Below are positions 57,665-64,000 of a DNA stretch of 64,000 nt, one piece after another (within the stretch, counting starts at the first letter, position 1; each line of letters opens with the position of its first letter). The DNA lies in the NCBI GenBank assembly GCA_028274465.1, contig CM051456.1, positions 84,058,753-84,122,752 on the forward strand. Direction: 5' to 3'. Source of the DNA: Plantago ovata. Taxonomy: Eukaryota; Streptophyta; Magnoliopsida; Lamiales; Plantaginaceae. The position numbers and the translations under genes are program-made. The notes beneath the pieces were generated by a model, which saw nothing but the letters and a program-made list of their open reading frames with translations, was not told the DNA's origin and made no database searches.

Positions 57665-58269
57665 GATTCCTACAAACAGCAATTAGTATTTTGTACGATG
57701 CAAAACAAACCTATGCATATGGAAATATACGAGTGAACAAACGAGTAATATTCTCAAAAATCCAACTCCTCAAAAACCCAAAGCCTAGTCTAGCTAATTC
57801 ATTACGCAACCTATCAATGTAACTACTACAATAACATATCGCATTATGCTCTTGCTAACAACAAATGCCTTGAATCACAAGGTTCAATCCATACCATAAA
57901 AATCAAAAATCTAGCATAAATCCTCAAATTCATCATTCATGCATTCTACCAATACATCCATCAATATCATATCAATAAACACATGTTTAAGCATGGAGTG
58001 AAAGTAAGAGAGACATTTCCCTAACAAGACATATATCATCCAATTACCAAAAATCTCAAATCATCAAACCAAGCCTAATTGAACATGTAATTGACAATGA
58101 ATAACGAATCTAATAACATAAAACATCAACCCATACATCATACAAGCCTAATTGAAGCATAAATCAAAAAATCCCCAAATTGTAAAAATTAGGGTTCATG
58201 TGATAATACCTCAAATCCGGAAATTGAATGAGCTAGGAAGAAATTTGTTCGGATAGAAAGATAGAGCAC
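57665..58269. other. ATH-D sequence upstream of its ORF
   Basis: AT-rich, no ORF. It would be the region between pol and the ORF, or an intron ending at the acceptor-like site beside the ATG. It ends at the ATH-E LTR after GAGCAC. Confidence 0.45.
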
Positions 58270-59508
58270 TGATGAATGTGTATTTTACACTTTCATTCGA
58301 GTCATTTTCACCTATTTAGCTATCCTCTATGTTAATTTAGCTATATTTTAATGCATTTTATTAGAATAGTGTCACGTTTCCCTTTAGATTTTATTTTACA
58401 GGTTTTGGTTGAAATTCGAAGATTTCCGGGCAATTATATTGAAGTTGACAAGGAATTGGTGTTCCAGAAGCCTATTTGGAGTATCTGAAGGTTTCCGGAT
58501 AGGATTTGAAGTCTAGGGGCCGAATCTGAAGGCTACTAGAAGTCAGAAACCGAGTCCGAAAAGGGGAAGAAATCCAAAAACGCGTCGAAAACGCGGAATT
58601 CCGCGAAAAACTCTCTGGGGCGAACCGACCCACAGTATTTCGGGGCCTATATATAGTTGCTCAGTTTTCTCCAAAAATCATATCTTTCCAGACCTACTTT
58701 CTCACCTCTCTCTATAGTTTTAGGTAGGAACTTCCCGGGGCCTGTCCTGGGAGTTCTGTAGCTTAGGGGATACTTTTTCATAGCGGATTGGAGCTCGTAG
58801 GATCGCAATTCTTCGGAGATTGACAACCTTCGGTAACTTGTATCTTACAGTTTAATCTACTTATTTTATATATCTTTCAATATGTTTTCTTCTATGATGT
58901 CTGTTGATTGCATGCCTACTATGAGTAGCTAAACTTATCGTTGGTGGTAGTATGTGAATTCTTAGCGAAGGGAAGATAATCATGCTAATGGCTATATCAC
59001 GCATTATACTCCGTGTCATTGCTTTATTTCGTTGATCAGGCACAACCTAAATTCTCGTATGTTGTATTAATTATTATGCACAATTGGACACTTGTCGACC
59101 ATCAGACCAATTATCTTCGTAGTGTTGAATAATTACGGAACACATTAGGACAATAGTGATTGACTTGTCAGACCAATTATCTTCGTAGTGCTTAATATTT
59201 GCAACAGGACACTAGATTGATTCAAAGATCTCTATGCAAGACCGAGAAATTTATGCATGATTATCGACCCGTTATGTTAAGAAGGACCATACTATCACCA
59301 ATCTCCATTATCTGCTAGAAACTCATTTGCTCTTTGTCTGCTGTTTTTATATTCTCTTGTTAAATAGATAAAACTAGTTATAGTCCTGAGAGAACGACAC
59401 TCGAGTCATTCTACTGCTACACTACGGTTTTCGTTGTAGTTGTGGATTGCCTTTGGCTAATTACAAATTTATTTGCTTGAATTCGGAGCACGACATCAGC
59501 GTTCATCA
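58270..59508 (+). repeat. ATH-E 5' LTR
   Basis: 1239 bp, TGATGAATG... to ...CAGCGTTCATCA. It is shorter than the ATH-B LTRs mainly because only one GC palindrome unit (58616-58634) remains before the TATA box. Primer site TGGCGTCGTTGCCGGGGA (59512-59529) follows. Confidence 0.9.
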
Positions 59509-59529
59509 AATTGGCGTCGTTGCCGGGGA

Positions 59530-59842
59530 CTATAATCTTTTTTTCTGTTTAATTTGTTTATATTTACAACTTTAGATTCCTAATTCTACTAGTTTTAGTT
59601 TTCCTTTTTAATCTCTCTCTGATGTTGCTTTCCTAGTCTGTTTCTAATCACCTTTCCTAGTCTGTTACATATAGTGTATACCGCATACATGTTTTGCAGG
59701 AACACCACTTGCTGATTCAATTGCTGAGATCGACATAGTCTACCACCAAAGAAGGCGACTACTTGAATGGCGCGCACTAGAGGAAATAGAGGAAACCGAT
59801 TTCTCTGAATCTCTACTCAGTCTTTTCAAAGAAATCGACGGA
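59530..59842 (+). other. ATH-E leader with possible upstream gag exon
   Basis: After a T-rich stretch, GTTTTGCAG (about 59691-59699) looks like a splice acceptor. From there a frame is open into the gag ATG at 59843, reading TPLADSIAEIDIVYHQRRR then LLSLFKEIDG, without an ATG of its own. A TAG lies upstream in that frame. ATH-B lacks this part. Confidence 0.45.
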
Positions 59843-61806
59843 ATGGCAGAAGCTAGACCACTGAAGGCATGGGTTCAACCCACCAAGGATCGTATGCGGG
59901 GACCGGCGATTGTTCTTTCGTCTGCAACCCGAGATCTGGAGATCAAGAACCACGCATTCCAACAAGTTCCGAGGTTCTATGGCTTATCAAGGGAAGATGT
60001 GATGGGGTACTTGCACGATATCGATGATTTCGTCAACCAACTCCCACGACCCGGAGCTGACATAACAACGGGTGAGTTAAGGATGAATGTTTTTGCTATG
60101 GGACTTGGCGACAGAGCCAAGTCATGGTTAAATTCTCTTCCAGCGGGTCGCTGGACACTTGGGAGAAGGTTTTTTCAGCTTTCATGGAGAAATACTACCC
60201 TCACACCTTGACTACCGCGCTAAAGGCGCAGATCAATGGATTCAAACAGGACTATGATGAGACCATCTACACCGCGTTCGAGAGGTTCCAAGATCTCAAG
60301 AACAAATTCCCTCACCATGGTTTTGAACTTTCCGACCTAGTCCAACACTTCTACAATGGACTAACCTTCGAGAACCAACAAGTGGTGGATTTCCAATGTC
60401 GAGACAATATTTGGGAGGAAACCGCAGAAGCCGTCTGGGCAGTTTTCGAAAGGCTTGTTAAGGGTTCGCAGTTCAAGGACCCAAGAGCAATGGTTAGGAG
60501 ACGTGGACCTGAAGCTCCACAGACTCAAGAAGCCCCTATGTATAGGGGGAATGAGGATCAATTCGAGTGTTTTACCAACGAGTTGAAGCAAGTCCTCAAG
60601 AGCGCCACCGGAACAACTGTTTCGAACGAAGTATGCCGAATATGCAAGAACTATGGGAATGGGGCTCATATGTGTAGATCGGAGCTGGCATACGATGATG
60701 GCAACTGGGCTCGAGGAGGCGAAGAAGAAGCCTTTGCTACGGAGTTTGGTACTCAAGAAGTTAGCTACGGACAGGACGGTAGGAATCCTCGAGGTGGATT
60801 TTGGAGAAGAGGATACCGTAAAAATCAAGGATATGCACCGGCTAACCAAACTTATGGACCTAACCAAGACCGTAGTAGGCTGAACTATGGTAATGATCAC
60901 TGCGAAAACCCCGCTCCAAAAGAGCCACCGAAGTCGGAGTCGGCTCAACTGATGGAGAACTTGCAAAAGATGGTTGATCACACACAAAGTTTTCTCAAAC
61001 GTTATGAAGAAGATTCTGAGAAGACTAGGGCAAGGCTCGATAGGTTGGAAGAGAGCACTAGGCTTGCCCATCAAAAGATGCAAGAGTTGATCGACGGAGG
61101 AGCAAGTAGGGAGCAAGGCAAACTGCTTAGCAACACTGTGAAGTCAAATGCCATTACATTGGCTGGTGATGTACCTGACGAAATCACAAGTGAAGGAAGA
61201 ACTTCTAAAGGCTGAGGAAGAAGAGAAGGACCTTGGTTCTGACACAAGTGATGAGGAGCAAGAGGATCCCGAACCACTCCCTAAAAGTTTCGATGTTAAG
61301 GTAGGGATTGGTGAGCTTGAAGATGTCCGTGCCACACTAGACACGGGATCCTACTCAAACATAATCCCTTTGAATGTGTTTGAAAAGAGCAACCTTGGAA
61401 AACTATCTGAGCAAAGGGCTATTGTGCGACTGGCGGATGGATCCTTTATGAGACCCGAGGGCGTTGTGAAAAATGTGTTGGTCAAGATTGGTGAAGCATC
61501 TATATGCACCAATTTTGTAGTTATGCCGGCATCTGCACCTGGGACGGGGGATGTCATACTCTTAGGGCAAACGTTCTTGACCAAACTACGCTCCGTGATG
61601 GACATCTACCAAAGAATTGCACCATCGAAGTGGATGGCAAGCAACACGTGTTGCAAGCCATACCAGATCCACCTGAACCGCCTGATATTTCTTTCACTAC
61701 TCACTACTGTGGTCTTGCAGCCTATATTCTTTCTTATTCACAGGTTCGTGGCATGGAGAGGAGATCAATGAAGGGGAAGCCTAGTACCCGCAAAAAGAAG
61801 AAATAG
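59843..61806 (+). pseudogene. ATH-E gag-protease
   Basis: The ATG at 59843 begins MAEARPLKAWVQPTKDRMRG. The frame changes near 60145 (after AKSWLNSLPAG) and continues with FMEKYYPHTLTTALKAQING and the gag core to a knuckle reading CRICKNYGNGAHMC, where the zinc-binding His of ATH-B is Asn. A Gly/Asn/Tyr-rich stretch, a coiled coil (MENLQKMVDHTQSFLKRYEE) and an acidic linker follow. A frame change near 61180 leads into the protease, LDTGSYSNIIPLNVFE to VILLGQTFL. A one-base loss near 61615 breaks its end. The stop was TAG at 61804-61806. The 40 bp missing from ATH-B gag are present here, so this copy shows the older gag form. Confidence 0.85.
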
Positions 61807-62525
61807 GCGCAGACAGGAGTCGAGTCAAAGACTTTAAACAATGACGCTATCCGGGAGGCAACCCGGAGATTTTATCGCTTTCTTTACCGCTTTAGATTTT
61901 ATCTCACGAGTTTGATTGAGTATTATAGGTCACTTATACAAGCATTAGCTCTCACCTTGGATCCACTTTCGACGTTCGGGACGAGCGACGACGTTCAGGT
62001 TTGGGGAGGAGGTTATCGCTGGTTATCTCTATACTTATCTTGCTTATGAAAAACTTATGAAATTTTTTGCATTTGCACGTTTACTGCTTTCCTAGGATAG
62101 TCTTGCATGTTTTACATGGAGTTTATTGCCGAATTTTTTGAACTTTTTATTGGGTAGATCAACTAGCTATGCCATTAATCGTATGCTTCATCTCTATGAA
62201 TTTGTTTGAGGTTTTTCTCGCTTGGCTTGTCACATTTATGTATTGCACTTAGTTAAGCTTGGTAGTCTCGACATCACTTAGTGGTGTTTTCTCTACTGCG
62301 GTTCATGAAGGCCTTTATAATAGGATGATGCATGTTAGGGTCTTGTGGTTGTTTTCCCGAGTAATTATGTACCTAAGAGGCAACAAGTCTTCACCATGCT
62401 TTTAGATTGCTAAATACCTAGGAAGGAGGTAGTGTGAGGGTGTGTGATCCTTTGTTTATAACCTATTCTTCCGAATAGGTTTGGGGAAGGGGTTGCACCA
62501 TCATAGACTTGTTTCTGTTTTTCAT
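61807..62525 (+). other. ATH-E 3' region, truncated
   Basis: Matches 46668-47390 of ATH-B, with GGGAGGCAACCC near 61853 and one hairpin-GGGGA unit at 62460-62481. It stops at TTTCTGTTTTTCAT, where ATH-F LTR sequence begins. No ORF. Confidence 0.75.
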
Positions 62526-64000
62526 CTACAACTACAACGAAAACCGTAGTGTAGTAGTAGAATGACTCGAGTGTCGTTCTCTCAGGACTATAACTAGCTT
62601 TATCTATTTAACAAGAGAATATAAAACAGCATATAGAAAGCAATAGGGGGTTTTCAAGCAGATAATGGAGGTTGGTGATAGTATGGTCCTTCTTAACATA
62701 ATGGGTCGATAATCATGCATAAATTCCTCGGTCTTACATAGAGATCTTTGAATCAATCTTGTGTCCTGTTGCAAATATTAAGCACTACGAAGATAATATG
62801 GGTCTGACTCATCAACAACTAACGTCCTAATGTGTTCCGTAATTATTCAACACTACGAAGATAATTGGTCTGATTGGTTGACAAGTGTCCATGTGTGCAT
62901 AATAATCAATACAACATACGAGAATTTTGGTTGCAACTGATCAACGAAATAAAGCAATGACACGAAGTATAATGCGCGATATAGCCATTATCATGATTAT
63001 CTTCCCTCGCGAAGAATTCACATACTACCACCAACGATAAGTTTAGCTACTCATAATAGGCATGCAATCAATAGCAATCATAGAAGAAAACATATTGAAA
63101 GAAGAATAAAATAAGTAGATAAAAACTGTAAGGTACAAAGTTACCGAAGGTTGTCAATCTCCGGATGATTGCGATCCTACGCGCTCCAATCTGCTATGAA
63201 AAAGTATCCCCTAAGCTACGGAACTCCCAGGACAGGCCCCGGGAAGTTCCTCCCTAAAACTATAGAGAGAGGTGAGAAAGTAGGCTTGGAAAGATATGAT
63301 TTTAGGAGAAAAACTTGAGCTCTATATATAGGCCCCAAATTTACTCTGGGGCGGTTCGCCTCTGGATGGGGCGGTTCGCCCCCCACTATTTCGCGGAATT
63401 TCCACGTTTTTCGACGCGGATTTGGATATCTTCACCTTTTCGGACTCGGTTTATGACTTCTAGTAGCCTTCTAACCTCCAGATTCGGCCCCTAGACTCCA
63501 AATCCTATCCGGAAACCTTCAGATACTCCAAATAGGCTTCTGGAACACCAATTCCTTGTAGACTTGAATATAATTGCCCCGAAATCTCCGAATTTCAACC
63601 AAAACCTGTAAAATAAAATCTAAAGGGAAACGTGACACTATTCTAATAAAATGTACTAAAATATAGCTAAATCAACATAGAGGATAGCTAAAATAGGTGA
63701 AAAAGACTCGAATGAAAGTGTAAAATACACATTCATCAAACTCCCCAAACCGAACCTTTGCTTGTCCTCAAGCAACTAAGCTAGACTCGAATACAAAAAA
63801 CATGCAAGACTCAAAAATGGAGTTTTATGCCAAATAAAATGAACTAATTTACTGAATCTACCAAATAACATATGAACAAAAACCATATAAATCAAAGCAT
63901 GAATATAGGTTGAAGAATACTTCGATTGACTTATACACATCCACATAAACACTTATGTCCAGACAAGATAGTCTCTTGTAACATTCTCTACCTGGACGTA
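62526..64000 (-). mobile_element. ATH-F, 3' LTR and part of 3' region
   Basis: Minus-strand LTR 62526-63738, missing roughly its last 75 bp at the left junction, then the polypurine tract (AACTCCCCAAACCGAACC on +, 63739-63756) and the start of an ATH-B-type 3' region to the window edge. Two GC palindrome units lie near 63344-63382 and a TATA box at about 63323-63331. No ORF is in view; the body lies to the right. Confidence 0.85.

Larger units (their letters stand above)
53548..58269 (-). mobile_element. ATH-D, minus-strand Athila-like element with a distinct ORF
   Basis: In element orientation: ORF (57664-56375), 3' region (about 56350-54848), polypurine tract (54837-54847), 3' LTR (54836-53548). 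LTR and 3' region match ATH-B, but gag-protease is replaced by an unrelated ORF. The 5' LTR and any gag-pol are missing; ATH-E begins at 58270. The target flank at the LTR side is GGAAT in ATH-C RT; the other flank is not in the window. Confidence 0.8.
58270..62525 (+). mobile_element. ATH-E, gag-protease Athila-like element, 3' truncated
   Basis: LTR 58270-59508, primer site 59512-59529, gag-protease to 61806, then about 720 bp of 3' region ending at 62525 where an inverted LTR (ATH-F) takes over. The gag differs from ATH-B by many substitutions and is longer. The protease stop is followed at once by AGGCGCAGACAGGAGTC, the uninterrupted version of the COP1 target region. Confidence 0.85.

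Overview
The window is flowering-plant repeat DNA made almost wholly of nested and rearranged LTR retrotransposons. I see no host protein gene, tRNA, rRNA or CRISPR. The plant origin rests on the families present: a Ty3/gypsy Tat-type element with two RNase H domains and an antisense ORF, several Athila-like Ty3/gypsy elements primed by tRNA-Asp, and a large Ty1/copia element primed by initiator tRNA-Met. A dicot is likely, but no species can be named. A 100-N scaffold gap lies at 38115-38214.

Layout. 1-1055 is an inverted LTR (element Z, Athila-like). It abuts a truncated Tat element (1056-8999): decayed RNase H, second RNase H and integrase on +, a long decayed antisense ORF on -, then a 3' LTR starting at 8533. 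That LTR was hit by a non-autonomous Athila-like element (ATH-B: LTR, gag-protease, long 3' region, LTR; target duplication GAGGC at 8995-8999 and 49474-49478). ATH-B was in turn hit by a minus-strand copia element (COP1, about 10 kb, 2.1-kb LTRs, target duplication AGATA) at the stop codon of its protease ORF. The locus was then copied: 6757-18238, 18239-21783 and 21784-38114 are three overlapping versions of the same nest, joined at two non-homologous breakpoints (18236-18238 and 21784-21803). Sequence right of the gap (38215-47576) repeats sequence left of it (about 28770-38114) and is probably an unmerged contig overlap or an alternative haplotype.

From 46664 the ATH-B 3' region and 3' LTR finish, the Tat LTR resumes (49474-49643), and a second Athila-like family follows (ATH-C, 49644-53547; gag, protease, start of RT). 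ATH-C is cut by minus-strand ATH-D (53548-58269), whose LTR and 3' region match ATH-B but which carries a different ORF. Then come plus-strand ATH-E (58270-62525, gag-protease) and the 3' end of minus-strand ATH-F (62526-64000).

How the parts work together. No element here is coding-competent. ATH-B, D and E look like non-autonomous members that would need reverse transcriptase and integrase from elsewhere. COP1 encodes a full gag-PR-INT-RT-RNase H polyprotein, but every copy has stops or frameshifts. The most unusual signals are in COP1 non-coding DNA: a four-unit stem-loop array with an invariant 7-nt loop whose G.U pairs fit only the element's sense RNA, a GC-rich hairpin block containing the loop complement, a row of six AT-rich hairpins in the LTR, and splice-like sites that would remove the primer site and structured leader from a gag mRNA.
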